Origin: CAYYNP01 sp964472545
GTDB taxonomy: Bacteria > Planctomycetota > Planctomycetia > Pirellulales > Thermoguttaceae
DNA: 21,049 bases
Direction of reading: 5' to 3'
NCBI GenBank assembly: GCA_964472545.1
Contig: CAYYNP010000176.1
Span: 1 to 21,049, forward strand
Below are positions 11,101-16,089 of this stretch, piece by piece; the stretch's first letter is position 1; every line of letters begins with the position of its first letter. A model generated the notes under the pieces. It was not told where the DNA came from and ran no database searches. It saw nothing but the letters and a program-made list of their open reading frames with translations. Position numbers and translations under genes: made by a program.

Positions 11101-11378
11101 GGCACGGGCCCTGCCGGATCGTCCACCGTCGGGTTCAATGCGTCCGGATCGCGCAACTTGACCAACAACTCCCCCGGCACGACGGTGGTCGGCGGAATCG
11201 GCGGCGGCGAAAACTCGGCCGGTGGCGCGAAGGCATCGGCGTCGATGCCCGCCGCGTCCAGCAGCGCCCGTTCCTCCAGCGGCTCCAGCGCGAGTCGCCG
11301 CCCCGCTGCGCGAAGGCGGCGAGATGTCATCCGTGGTGTGGCTTTGGGACAAGAACGCAGTCGACGTGGAACTCTCAC
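99..11378 (-). CDS. Giant multidomain S8 protease/adhesin-like exoprotein (3759 aa)
   Basis: Probably an extracellular or surface-bound protease with many binding modules. The start chosen is GTG at 11376-11378, preceded by GGAGGG with a 7-nt gap; the in-frame ATG at 11328-11330 (residue 17) has no Shine-Dalgarno. Approximate residues: 31-42 LEPR-XLL-type motif LEPLEERALLDA; 190-515 subtilisin-like domain (Asp242, His301, Asn392, Ser456); 516-670 beta-sandwich with a DDDGRIDAGE acidic loop; 672-1107 right-handed beta-helix interrupted by a C-type-lectin-like domain (885-1040); 1150-1201 and 2751-2801 two halves of one Ig-like domain; 1202-2750 Calx-beta array containing an SBBP propeller (1534-1969); 2802-2896 FN3; 2897-3003 Ig-like; 3003-3090 IPT/TIG; 3088-3215 and 3385-3513 cohesin-like; 3304-3327 dockerin-like; 3514-3759 planctomycete C-terminal module. 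The frame is open throughout. The motif is typical of very large planctomycete exoproteins; no classical hydrophobic signal peptide is visible. Substrate and location are inferred. Confidence 0.93.
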   Translation of the reverse strand: MRVPRRLRSCPKATPRMTSRRLRAAGRRLALEPLEERALLDAAGIDADAFAPPAEFSPPPIPPTTVVPGELLVKLRDPDALNPTVDDPAGPVPASIGPVVETASLWTELSASRVRSIEPVFPSLVTEAAAYVASAETAEFDAERADLALWYRLELPNDADVEEAAAAFNGLPEVMIAEPNYEYRLAAQIDDPIFGIPDATTDPLYDDQWHHTNTKTPNAWLYLDEQGVYPGGDHSVVVAVLDSGVDYTHEDLAANMWVNADEIPDNGVDDDDNGFVDDIHGATVVSNPSLHHGDPMDVHGHGTHCAGIVASQGFNEIGGVGTAFNVQIMAVRAAQYAGTLTVQDIAEGVTYAVDNGADVISMSFGGYQRSQIMLDALEVALNKCVLVAAAGNDNVSIRRAPNYPAAFPIVVGVEATTPDDRKAWFSNYGYDVRAPGVGIPSTLPLVDNYAAWSGTSMATPIVAGIAALARSYFWQRDIYSSRFIQGCLTHSSMVELGLGGILDETPRQGVVDAYRVLTDPPKPGVVLYENWLFDDPAVDEACDDDGRIDAGETVHIGVELINRSGSAENVRATLRAHMRGAYADDPFVTIHNDTVTFGDVGPFAITDNGLTWDNEGVLSSVSDPFVVQVDPSCPNDHVIPFELTVTFEDGWDEDHPTYKRVSRFSYIVQRGVNVPRVVSEDMTLTADNLWIVGSPVLIEEQATLRIEEGVELQFGGISDDPYNPGPQNGNIVVRGDLIIEGTQQQPVTIFPSYLVSGQQTSIEVQGGHANIQYATIRNPRMTGLDEVDHCYVDWDYYNCQFQAQYIANTIFHKYRGSAIQAGSFDTVLFDESRATAVGYGNDLMIVNSTFLQDNQENQPLTLSVPLDYHEELTELQSKRDYYTFLDPRYHEGYTYVVLPMEWDSTALAELIANYFEGHVVSVHSDAETEWLVQYISYPKPRAGHDGFVSFFLLGATTMNAALDGNTGTWDEYRWVDGTPMDYTNWGEGQPADLLNTRPQEIYIAAGTGLWSTRLEANGGRWGGHGHPRSWPGYILKLPGEWTFEQLMATYNDGRLLEHVEQNYHGPVRYNALLSKSWDPNINHWMTIRPAGGSPAWTSEIAENYWGTDNPELVQHMVYDYFDNFVTAAIDYGTPPEHGYESTFPFVDSVEINGTPGTNVPDVGAGPATFAVSFNRPMDPTVQPSVTFGPITPFTDFEVHPIGTVDAVFTVELSQPASQTVTVDYTTVDGTAVGGVDYETTAGTLTFDPGETQQVVEVPVLGDIWEETDKAFSLELSEPTFVTLADDAGQGTILDDDPTLSIADAAIIEGDAGTADVLFTVTLAAAVAEEVTVYFATEDGSAIAGTDYQETKGTLTFAPGETVQSLAVPVIGNVLHQGDRTFAVELTHPRRASIAENRAEGTIRDDDPLVRIDDVIVTEPESGTADATFTVSLSTTPLKTITVDYATADDTATAGSDYQATSGTLTFEASGASEQTVAVPIHADAESEILEHFRVNLSNIDGAMVADDTGLGAIIPHGAPLASVSDVTLTEGHGEASLWSTYLGGDVRDWAYGVDLDAAGNFWISGATESADFPIVDGVDPDFNGADDAFVAKLSPAGEVLFSTYLGSGCDEVGRRVVVDDAGDVYVGGYTGCSTWITETFENSPGGHYDAFLAKFTGDGDLLWLKKLGGPNPDYLTDLELDAAGNVYLVGHTDSPGWASGGHDDSYNGSTDAFAAKVSPDGQLLWSTYLGGSVWDVGRGIGVDAAGNSWVVGGTRSSAWAAGGFNSDHGGNLDGFVARLDPDGQLLEASYLGGSNDDDTYDVTVDDWGDAWVCGMSHSAGWISDGFDTVHGGGYDAFVMKIDNAGQPLWSSYLGGGGREYGYALDVDRLGSAWIVGRTNSGGWVSGGIDTSHNGHEDPFVARIAGSGQFLWSSYIGGSASNDYGHGIVTDGSGSAYVVGETDSPGWISGGPDTSFAGAKDAFLLKIGDNGTTDAEFAVNLSADPETTLTIDYATEGLSAAADSDYRPINGTFTFRPGGPLQQRIAVPVLGNRVSEPDETFRLRITSLEVGLADPIGEATIINDDPAVSIDDVTLTEGDAGTVDAVFTVSISLPPEQAAAIDYTTADGTATAGEDYQAVAGTLTFEPGGPADQTITVPVLADLIDELDEDFTVELTSSTAIEIVDAVGQGTIVDDDAPIFTIDDVTIVEGDAGEAEAVFTVTLSVNPDEQLVVRYETVDDTATAGEDYRPTSGALFFKPGHPLSQQVGVDVFGDATDELDEEFLLRLFDADGATIVKADGLGTVRDDDPKISIDDVTVLEDDAGTIEAAFTVSLSAVPAQTLTVDYATTDGTATAGEDYTATAGQLTFLPGGELAQTVSVTVSGDLDDETNETFTVELSNASDAAIADASGLGTIVGDDGPLLSIADAQFVEGDAGTSYAQFTVTLSGQVPQRVQVDYATADGTATAGEDYNAVTGSLVFDPDDPLQQTLLVPIVGDLDHEGDETVLVDLVGATVVGIADSRATGTITGDDPVLSIDDVALTEGNSGNPLMQFTVTISQDPIDPVTVDFATADGTATTGVDYLPATGTLTFTPGGALQQTIDVFLISDVTNETHETFRVDLSNATGTAEEPYAKQQGIATITDDDGAKLSIDDVTLAEGDAGTSEMIFTVSLSQPHAATVTVDYATEDGTAVAGTDYQTAGGTLTFEPGGPTEQTVAVPIVGDVVDEIDENLFVALSNAAGVPVQVARGEGTIDDDDSATLSIDDVTVDEGYDGWINSRTWQGSFWITPMTGESYHEMRISGAAAADDPWLVSGWDIGRFRFRVQTMGVQSMTLHAAGQEGSVHLAWAQDDFDLLAGYNLYRSDSAEGTYQRLNETIIPVGNEAFVDADVTPAVPMHYMFTVMTTDGTESDPSNIASAAAVDTVVPVVVHVPVTAASAGFGLRLVAEITDNLHVAEAAVHYRPLESSDDYIALAMVNLLGNSYSATIAGGEMLPPGIEYYITASDGQSTTYDGTPALPHLVTVETAPSVTSVTPNQGPSAGGTSVTVTGTQFQDGLAVYFGDVAATDVVVVTDSQIACTTPAHFPALADVRVVNADTSEATLLSGFRYVDETVVLSLPEVSGDFGTFVSIPLTVSNVDGLRAADLTITYDPSVLALQDVTTGPLAAGWACEANTTTPGTIVVSMATGMPVSGEGILLDLDFEVVGDPLDRSDLLMTTVLLNDGAILANVDGGWFTVAGSFSIAGTARYFTGNGPVPGVAMTLSGAGLRATETAADGSFAIDEITFGSYTLRPTKGDQVDGIMPYDAALVLRAAAGLGPLSAHQIVAADVNSNGSVNAMDASYILSKSVGLIEGTFPGAGRYWTFLPEQRTYPQLDQDQTGQDFTAILLGDVSGNWQVPGAASADPAEETVATASLALAAVAGVPGQPAEMPLRIELAEADVYSADLVLRYDAEALTLLDVSPGAAAGSLAFAANTTQPGTIRVGLAAGAPWTTGGTLLELSFDVTGSLATPAAVTVEAARLNEDTIPVAFTHGEVHQAVSTATVVGRHVFYNNSSFDGQGNDGAIAPDKQALLHGQTATLAHYTNYSLGINGVMVDVDGLPEDVVPDVDDFRLAVGNHNDLGSWQPAPAPIAVTMRENAGVDGSDRVTIVWEDRAVMKQWLQVTVLAEPFGLAADDVFYFGNAVADAGNSETDARVTTTDLLLARNNPHSFLNPAALDYPYDYNRDQRVNATDLLLARNNQTNFLNALQMLDLTSIEAEEEESPPQAAEAVDKLLATYRP
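2118..3128 (-). other. Second Ig-like half, FN3, Ig-like and IPT/TIG modules of the giant exoprotein
   Basis: After the Calx-beta array the chain resumes at YDGWINSRTWQGSFWI, which completes the Ig-like domain begun before the array. A fibronectin-type-III-like module follows (LHAAGQEGSVHLAWAQDDFD, GYNLYRS). Next are an Ig-like segment ending near LVTVETAP and an IPT/TIG domain opening with SVTPNQGPSAGGTSVTVTG. These are spacer or adhesion modules; no catalytic motif is seen. Confidence 0.75.
3129..7775 (-). repeat. Array of ten Calx-beta repeats (residues 1202-2750)
   Basis: Ten units of about 110 residues each follow the pattern LSIDDVTLTEGDAG, then xFTVxLS, VDYATADGTATAGxDY, GTLTFxPG, QTVxVPVxGD and GxGTIxDDD. 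They form calcium-binding beta-sandwiches in other proteins. The array is permuted: the first unit starts at GTVDAVFTV without its first strand, and the array ends with an orphan first strand LSIDDVTVDEG. At DNA level the short plus-strand phrase acgtcgtcgat recurs roughly every 320-355 bases through much of the array. Unit four is interrupted by the SBBP propeller. Confidence 0.92.
5472..6779 (-). repeat. Seven SBBP beta-propeller blades (residues 1534-1969)
   Basis: Seven successive units have the form LWSTYLGG, then GxxVDxxGNxWVxGxT, then a loop and DAFVAKL. Most blades carry a W-x-SGG-type loop with a downstream Asp and Gly. Seven copies would close one beta-propeller. Its ends fall inside a Calx-beta repeat: VSDVTLTEGHG precedes it and GTTDAEFAVNLS follows. 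Function is unknown; such blades are common in secreted bacterial repeat proteins. Confidence 0.88.
8259..8726 (-). other. C-type-lectin-like domain within the giant exoprotein
   Basis: Residues about 885-1040 carry the usual bacterial CTLD succession: a GHVVSVHSDAETEWL segment, a central aromatic/Gly stretch, then WVDGTPMDYTNWGEGQP, and a final WPGYILKL strand. The family typically binds carbohydrate or protein ligands. The segments on either side look like beta-helix (see the finding at this position). Ligand and metal dependence cannot be judged from sequence. Confidence 0.75.
9834..10811 (-). other. S8 (subtilisin-like) peptidase domain of the giant exoprotein
   Basis: The triad motifs are in canonical order: Asp242 in VAVLDSGVDYTHEDL, His301 in HGHGTHCAG and Ser456 in GTSMATPIVAG. 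The oxyanion Asn392 lies in AAAGNDN. Between Asp and His is an acidic stretch (DDDDNGFVDD) typical of calcium-binding loops in some bacterial subtilases. The upstream segment with ELLVKLRD and ending in MIAEPNYEY resembles an inhibitory propeptide. All catalytic residues are present, so activity is expected; the substrate is unknown. Confidence 0.92.
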
Positions 11379-11385
11379 GACACGG

Positions 11386-11391
11386 CCCTCC
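11386..11391 (-). promoter_or_regulatory. Shine-Dalgarno that fixes the GTG start of the giant exoprotein
   Basis: GGAGGG on the minus strand lies 7 bases upstream of the GTG at 11376-11378. The ATG 48 bases further in has no purine-rich element at the right distance. This makes GTG the better start and adds 16 mostly basic residues ahead of the LEPR-XLL-type motif. Confidence 0.65.
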
Positions 11392-11415
11392 GAAGAAACC
11401 CACAAATTCCCGCTG

Positions 11416-11444
11416 GTTATAGGCCCCCATTCTACACGCCTCAA
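11416..11444 (-). promoter_or_regulatory. Sigma70-type promoter of the giant exoprotein gene
   Basis: On the minus strand TTGAGG (11439-11444) is followed after exactly 17 bases by TATAAC (11416-11421). Transcription would start near 11409, about 30 bases before the GTG start. The -10 box matches consensus at 5 of 6 positions and the -35 box at 4 of 6. This gives the giant gene its own promoter in the gap after the histidine kinase gene, so read-through from the kinase is not required. Confidence 0.6.
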
Positions 11445-11499
11445 TGGAGGATGTCTAGTATCCCGATTAGGATTAGATGGGGCCGTAGGTGAGAGTGCC

Positions 11500-11514
11500 C
11501 CACGGTGCCCGTGG
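11500..11514 (-). terminator. Stem-loop after the histidine kinase gene
   Basis: A perfect 6-bp GC-rich stem (CCACGG / CCGTGG) with a 3-base loop lies about 16 bases beyond the kinase stop codon. No T-run follows, so it is only a candidate terminator or mRNA 3'-end stabiliser. It lies upstream of the promoter of the giant gene. Confidence 0.3.
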
Positions 11515-11530
11515 ACGACGAGTCGGTACG

Positions 11531-13594
11531 CTACTTGGCGGCCGCTTCGATGACGGGCAGTTCCACGGTGACCTTCGTGCCTTGGCCCGGACTGCTGACG
11601 ATCGAGGCCTGTCCGTCGAACAACCGCGCCCGTTCGCGAATCCCGCGCAGACCAAAACGGTTCGGCGGCACCTGGTCCTCGGAGAAACCGACGCCCTGGT
11701 CTTCGATTTCCACGGTCAGCCGGTTGGCCCGCTGATGCAGCCACACGCTGACGGTGTCGGCCTGGCTGTGCCGTTCCACGTTGGTCACTGCCTCCTGAAC
11801 GATGCGAAAGACGACGCCTTCGAGGACAGGATCGAGACGCTCGAACTCGACGGCATGTTCGAGCACGGTCTCCAATCCGCTGCGCCGTCGCGTTTCGCCC
11901 AACAAGTACTCTACGGCGTCGACGATTCCCTTCTCGTCGATAATCAACGGGCGGAGTTCGCCGATCATGCGGCGCCCTTCCCGCACGGCCGTGTCGAGCA
12001 GATCCCCCGCGGCGTCCAATTGTGCGGTCACCGCGTCGGTCGGATTCGGCAAGTTGGCGCGGATCCCCTCGAGCTGCATCTTGGCGCTGACCACGTCTTG
12101 CACGAAGCCGTCGTGGATGTCGTGGGCCACGAGTTTCCGTTCACGTTCCTGCAAGTCGATCATCTTTCGCAGCAACGCCTGATCGGCGGCCAACATCTGC
12201 GTGGCGGTAATCCGCGCCAGTGCGCCGCCCACGCTGGCGGCGATCACTTCCAGGGCCGCCCTGGAGTGCGGCGGGATCTGCGGCAGCGTGTAGGACGCGA
12301 AGACGAGACAAGCGATCGGCTCCGTCTTGTGTAGGATGGGTATCACACCGATCCCTTGGAAACCTGCCTGCATCAGTATCGACCGGTTCTCGGAAGTCGC
12401 TTCCGACGCGTGGTAGTATTGTGGCTTGCCTCGCAGGATTCTCTGAGCGAGGGGAGAATCCGCTTTCTGGACCTGGATATTGTCTCCCATGCCTTCCGGC
12501 CCACCTCGGACAAAACGAAGGTGGAAGTTCTTCGCTTGATCGGCGACGAGGATTCCCCCATGGTCCAGCCCGGTAATCCGCATCGCCGTTTCGCAACACA
12601 ACTCGAGCGCCTCGTCCATCGACCAGATGCCGTTGAGTTCGGTGACCAGGTGCCGTTGGGTCTCCAAGAGCGACGCCACGGCCTTGCCCTGGGTAACGTC
12701 CGTGCAGATGATCATCACCACCGGATCGTCTCCGGAGCCCAGTAGCGGCACCAGGCAGCAGTCCCAGCAGCGGCCGTAGATCGTGCGGGCTTCAAGCGTC
12801 TGCACCTCGCGGTCGGCGAGTGCCCTTTCGAGCGCCTGCCGGCAGCGGGCCTGGTCTTCGGAGGCGATGTGCTGAAACCCCGAGGAGCCGAGCATCCGCT
12901 CCTGCGGCACGCCGACTACGGATCGATTGGTGAAGCGGATTTGCCCCCGGCGGTCGACGACGATCACGAAGTCGGGTACGTTCTCCAGCAGGTGGCGCAG
13001 CTTGAGTTCCGATTCCTCCAACGCCACTTCTGTCTGTTGCAGTTCGGTCTCTTGGCTCTCAACGCGTTGTTCGAGCACGACCTGGGCCCGCCGCAGCCTG
13101 CGTTCTTCCCGCCGGCGGGCGGTCACGTCGGTACACCGCACCGTGAAGCCGATCACCCGGCCGTCGCCGATCACCGGCCCCACGCGCGATTCGAAGCTCA
13201 GCAGGTTGCCTTCGGCATCTCGGTAATCGACGTCGTAGGCACCGGGCTCCGCGTTCGCCGCCACCTGCTCGAAACAGGCCTGCATAGCCGGATGGAATTC
13301 CTCGCCGACGTATCGATAGACGGACGTGCCGATCACGTCGTCCTTGTTCAGGTCCCAGACGGTGCGGTTGATGTAGGTGATCGTGCCGTCGAGGTCGAGC
13401 GTCATGATGTGATCCGGCGACGTCTCGGCAATCGACCGCCACTTGCCTTCGGAGGCCTTCAGAGCGGCCCCAAGCGGGCCGGATTGACCGGACGAGTTTT
13501 GCGCCGGAGCGCCGGATTGCAGCTCGGCAAGTTGCTTGCGCAGGGCCTCCAGTTCCGCCAGCAGTTGCTCTTTCGTCTTCTGGGCGTCCGTCAT
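11531..13594 (-). CDS. Cytoplasmic PAS-PAS-GAF sensor histidine kinase, HisKA_3 (NarX/DegS-like)
   Basis: 687 residues from the ATG at 13592-13594, with GGAG 9 bases upstream. The start is followed by a coiled coil (KTKEQLLAELEALRKQLAEL). Then come PAS 1 (about 45-163, TITYINRTVWDLNKDDVIG), a second coiled coil, PAS 2 (about 198-308), GAF (about 325-468), a HisKA_3 dimerisation helix with phospho-acceptor His494 in HDIHDGFVQ, and HATPase_c with N-box RIVQEAVTNVERHS and G-boxes DQGVGF and GLRGI. No membrane segment is seen, so it senses a cytoplasmic signal. Members of this class phosphorylate LuxR/NarL-type regulators, but no regulator is encoded here. An upstream in-frame ATG at 13676-13678 would add 28 residues and has no clear Shine-Dalgarno. 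Confidence 0.93.
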   Translation of the reverse strand: MTDAQKTKEQLLAELEALRKQLAELQSGAPAQNSSGQSGPLGAALKASEGKWRSIAETSPDHIMTLDLDGTITYINRTVWDLNKDDVIGTSVYRYVGEEFHPAMQACFEQVAANAEPGAYDVDYRDAEGNLLSFESRVGPVIGDGRVIGFTVRCTDVTARRREERRLRRAQVVLEQRVESQETELQQTEVALEESELKLRHLLENVPDFVIVVDRRGQIRFTNRSVVGVPQERMLGSSGFQHIASEDQARCRQALERALADREVQTLEARTIYGRCWDCCLVPLLGSGDDPVVMIICTDVTQGKAVASLLETQRHLVTELNGIWSMDEALELCCETAMRITGLDHGGILVADQAKNFHLRFVRGGPEGMGDNIQVQKADSPLAQRILRGKPQYYHASEATSENRSILMQAGFQGIGVIPILHKTEPIACLVFASYTLPQIPPHSRAALEVIAASVGGALARITATQMLAADQALLRKMIDLQERERKLVAHDIHDGFVQDVVSAKMQLEGIRANLPNPTDAVTAQLDAAGDLLDTAVREGRRMIGELRPLIIDEKGIVDAVEYLLGETRRRSGLETVLEHAVEFERLDPVLEGVVFRIVQEAVTNVERHSQADTVSVWLHQRANRLTVEIEDQGVGFSEDQVPPNRFGLRGIRERARLFDGQASIVSSPGQGTKVTVELPVIEAAAK

Positions 13595-13702
13595 TCGTGC
13601 CGGCTCCGCGTTCTCCTTCAGGAATGCCCGCCTGTGGCTGCCAAACCGGTTGCGTCCGCCGTCGGTCCTGATGGACATCGAGCGAAACACCGAATCCCTC
13701 TC

Positions 13703-13732
13703 AGCATACTCGCCAACCCGCGAAGATGGCAA
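13703..13732 (-). promoter_or_regulatory. Candidate promoter of the histidine kinase
   Basis: On the minus strand TTGCCA (13727-13732) and TATGCT (13703-13708) are separated by 18 bases. Transcription would begin near 13696, giving a leader of about 100 bases to the preferred ATG, or about 18 bases to the alternative ATG at 13678. Confidence 0.4.
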
Positions 13733-13747
13733 GCCGCCTGCCGCCGC

Positions 13748-13776
13748 TTGCCCCGGCGGCCGTGAATGCGTAGGCT
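13748..13776 (+). promoter_or_regulatory. Weak candidate promoter of the SGNH esterase
   Basis: TTGCCC (13748-13753) and TAGGCT (13771-13776) are 17 bases apart. The -10 box keeps only the T, A and final T of the consensus. It lies back to back with the kinase promoter, with 15 bases (GCCGCCTGCCGCCGC) between the two -35 boxes. Confidence 0.25.
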
Positions 13777-13872
13777 GACGGGCTGGTAATAGGGGGCAGC
13801 CATCCCAAGACTGAGCGTCGACCGAGCGCCAGGCTCCGCGCCCTTCGACTCCCACGGAAAGGACCCCCACCC

Positions 13873-16089
13873 GTGATACACCAGCGAAGAGTCGCAACGA
13901 CTCTCTTGGCCGTCTGTCTGACGTCGGTCATTGGCACCTACTGCGCTGCCGAGGCCGCCGAGCAGCAACTCCGGCTGGCGAACATCTTCACCGACAACAT
14001 GGTGCTTCAGCGGGATCAGCCCGCGACGATTTGGGGTTGGGCCAAGCCGGGTGCCGACGTGCGGGTAACCGTCACCGAAAAGAACGAATCGGTCGCGGCG
14101 TTGGCCGCCCGGGCACCGGCCGATCCCCCGTACGAGTTCCAAAGTAGCGACGTGCCCCCGTCGCCGGCCGCCGGCGAATACCACGCGACGATCGCGTACG
14201 TCGAGCACAACGCCAAGCCGTTTGCCACCGTCACGCGCACCGCCACGGCCGACGGCAGCGGCGCATGGGAGGTCGAGTTTCCCCCGATGGCGGCTTCGTT
14301 TCGACCGAAGACGATCCTGGCCCAATCCGACGGCGAGGTCGATGCGGCCGAGAACGTGTTGATCGGCATCGTCTGGCTGAACACGGGCCAGAGCAACATC
14401 CAGATCCGCCGGTTCGACGGCGGCGACCTGGAACTGCCCGGCGCGCGTTACCCCGGCGTGCGTTTCTGCAAGCTGGACGGCTCGTGGTACAAGCCCAAGG
14501 AAGACTTGAGTGCGCCTGCCCATTGGCTGGTCTGTTCGCCGCGTACGGCCGTCGAGGTCAACGGCGTCACGTACTTCTTCGCCACCACGCTGCACCGCTA
14601 TCTGAACGTACCGGTGGGGATCATCAACAACGCCCGCGGCGGCACGACCGGCCAGGCGTGGTGTTCGCGCGAGTCGCTGGACACGATCGACCATCCCGCG
14701 TTCCAACGGCAATTGGCCGAGTACGATGCGCTCTGCAAGCAGTGGGAATCGCCGGCGTATCGACAGCAGGCCTACGAGACCGCCGTGGCCGAGGCCCAAG
14801 CCAAGGTCGACGCCTACCAACAGGCGCTGGCCGCCTACAACGCCCTGCCGGACGAGGCCAAGCAGACGGCCAGACCACCAAAGCCCCCGAAGCTCAGCGC
14901 GACGAAAATTCTCCGTGAGCGCCGCATCCTCAACGACGCCCGCGAGGCCTGGTCGCCTCCGGCGGGGCTGTTCAACGCCGTGGTCTATCCGTTGCGAAAG
15001 CTCAAGGTCGACGGGATGCTCTTCTATCAGGGCGAGAACAACAACTTCGGGCTGTGGTCGCGCTACGAACACAGCTTCCCGCGGGTGATCACGTCGCACT
15101 GCGAACTGTTTGGCGATCCTCTGCTGCCGATCGGGGTCATCGAGTTGCCCGGTTGGAAGGAGCCGTCGCCGCCGGAGACCTCCTACGCCGACGGCTACGC
15201 GATGATCCGCGACGTCCACAACCGCACGGTCCGCCGCTTCGACGCCTGCGAGATGATCATCTGCAACGACCTCGGCGGTCAGAGCATCCACCCGGGCGAC
15301 AAGCGCCCGGTCGCCGAGCGGGCGGCGCGTTGGGCGTTGGCTTCTGTTTACGGCGCGGAGTTGCCGTATCAAGGCCCGATCTATCGCGAGATGGAAGTCG
15401 TCACCGACGAGAAGACCGGCCAGCGCGTCGCCCGGGTCTATTTCGATCTCGATCCGCTCTTCGAGAAGAACACCGCCGCGTGGCAGGCCGAAAACCCTGG
15501 CAAAGAGTCGCCGGAATGGGTGATTCTGCCGTGCCCCCTCAAGGGTGCGCCGTACTCGGGCTTCGCCATTGCCGGTGAGGATCGCCTCTGGCACCCGGCC
15601 AATGTGGTGCGCAACGCGAGAGCCGGCGCGTTGGAAATCTCCAGCCCCCTTGTCGCCGAGCCGGTCGCCGTGCGTTACGGTTGGGCCAACACACCCGCCG
15701 GCAACGCGCTGAACCGCGGCTTCCCGATGCTCACTTTCCGCACCGACGATTGGCCGCTGCCCAGCAGTTGGCCGGCCGAAACGCCACAGCAGCAAGAGGC
15801 GAACGACGCCGCCCGCAAGGCACGCAGGGAACTCGCCGAGAGGAGCCTCCTCGAGCGGCAAATGGCCGAACTCCTGGCAGAGCTTCCCGAGTTGGAGGTC
15901 CAGCGCCACGGCAGCAAGTTCGGCGGCAGCCGTCAAACGCTCATGGTGAGCAAGGCCCGTCGGATCGCCCAAGTCATCGCGGAGATGAAGACCGTCGAGA
16001 GAAAGCCCACACGCGAACTGCAGGCCAAGTTGGAGGCACTGAGCGAAGCGCTGGACGCCGTGGTGGCAGAGATCGACGATAGCCCGTAG
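13873..16089 (+). CDS. Exported SGNH/SIAE-type sialate O-acetylesterase-like hydrolase
   Basis: 738 residues from a GTG start, with AAGGA about 9 bases upstream. An N-terminal signal peptide (RRVATTLLAVCLTSVIGTYC, then AEA/AEQQ) predicts export. The body matches the sialate O-acetylesterase family: FTDNMVLQRDQPATIWGWAKPG near the mature N-terminus, nucleophile Ser174 in NTGQSN, GIINNARGGT, DGMLFYQGENN, and catalytic His473 in SIHPGDKRPVAERAA. Family members de-acetylate sialic acids or other acetylated sugars. The usual 'DIHP' reads 'SIHP' here. Charged helical segments interrupt the core (about residues 275-350) and form the C-terminal 95 residues (about 640-738). It is divergent from the kinase and convergent with the DUF11 lipoprotein. 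The real substrate in a planctomycete, for example acetylated algal glycans, is inference. Confidence 0.88.
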   Translation: MIHQRRVATTLLAVCLTSVIGTYCAAEAAEQQLRLANIFTDNMVLQRDQPATIWGWAKPGADVRVTVTEKNESVAALAARAPADPPYEFQSSDVPPSPAAGEYHATIAYVEHNAKPFATVTRTATADGSGAWEVEFPPMAASFRPKTILAQSDGEVDAAENVLIGIVWLNTGQSNIQIRRFDGGDLELPGARYPGVRFCKLDGSWYKPKEDLSAPAHWLVCSPRTAVEVNGVTYFFATTLHRYLNVPVGIINNARGGTTGQAWCSRESLDTIDHPAFQRQLAEYDALCKQWESPAYRQQAYETAVAEAQAKVDAYQQALAAYNALPDEAKQTARPPKPPKLSATKILRERRILNDAREAWSPPAGLFNAVVYPLRKLKVDGMLFYQGENNNFGLWSRYEHSFPRVITSHCELFGDPLLPIGVIELPGWKEPSPPETSYADGYAMIRDVHNRTVRRFDACEMIICNDLGGQSIHPGDKRPVAERAARWALASVYGAELPYQGPIYREMEVVTDEKTGQRVARVYFDLDPLFEKNTAAWQAENPGKESPEWVILPCPLKGAPYSGFAIAGEDRLWHPANVVRNARAGALEISSPLVAEPVAVRYGWANTPAGNALNRGFPMLTFRTDDWPLPSSWPAETPQQQEANDAARKARRELAERSLLERQMAELLAELPELEVQRHGSKFGGSRQTLMVSKARRIAQVIAEMKTVERKPTRELQAKLEALSEALDAVVAEIDDSP

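Noticed and set aside
99..11378. Polyketide- or toxin-type megagene (RTX or Tc toxin)
   Set aside because: There are no RTX nonapeptide arrays, RHS/YD repeats or synthase motifs; the modules are protease, adhesion and cohesin/dockerin types.
9535..11430. 631-codon open frame on the minus strand in another frame of the subtilase region
   Set aside because: The translation is Arg-rich and compositionally unlike a protein, while the alternative frame carries all subtilase motifs.
11379..11744. In-frame upstream extension of the giant exoprotein by up to 122 residues
   Set aside because: It overlaps the end of the histidine kinase in another frame, lies upstream of the predicted promoter, and its translation is basic low-complexity sequence without domain features.
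12869..13765. 298-codon plus-strand frame opposite the kinase PAS domains
   Set aside because: It has no domain content and is antisense to a well-supported kinase.
13618..15972. 784-codon open frame on the minus strand antisense to the esterase
   Set aside because: The plus strand has a signal peptide, GQSN and IHP motifs; the antisense translation has no domain and begins without a ribosome site.
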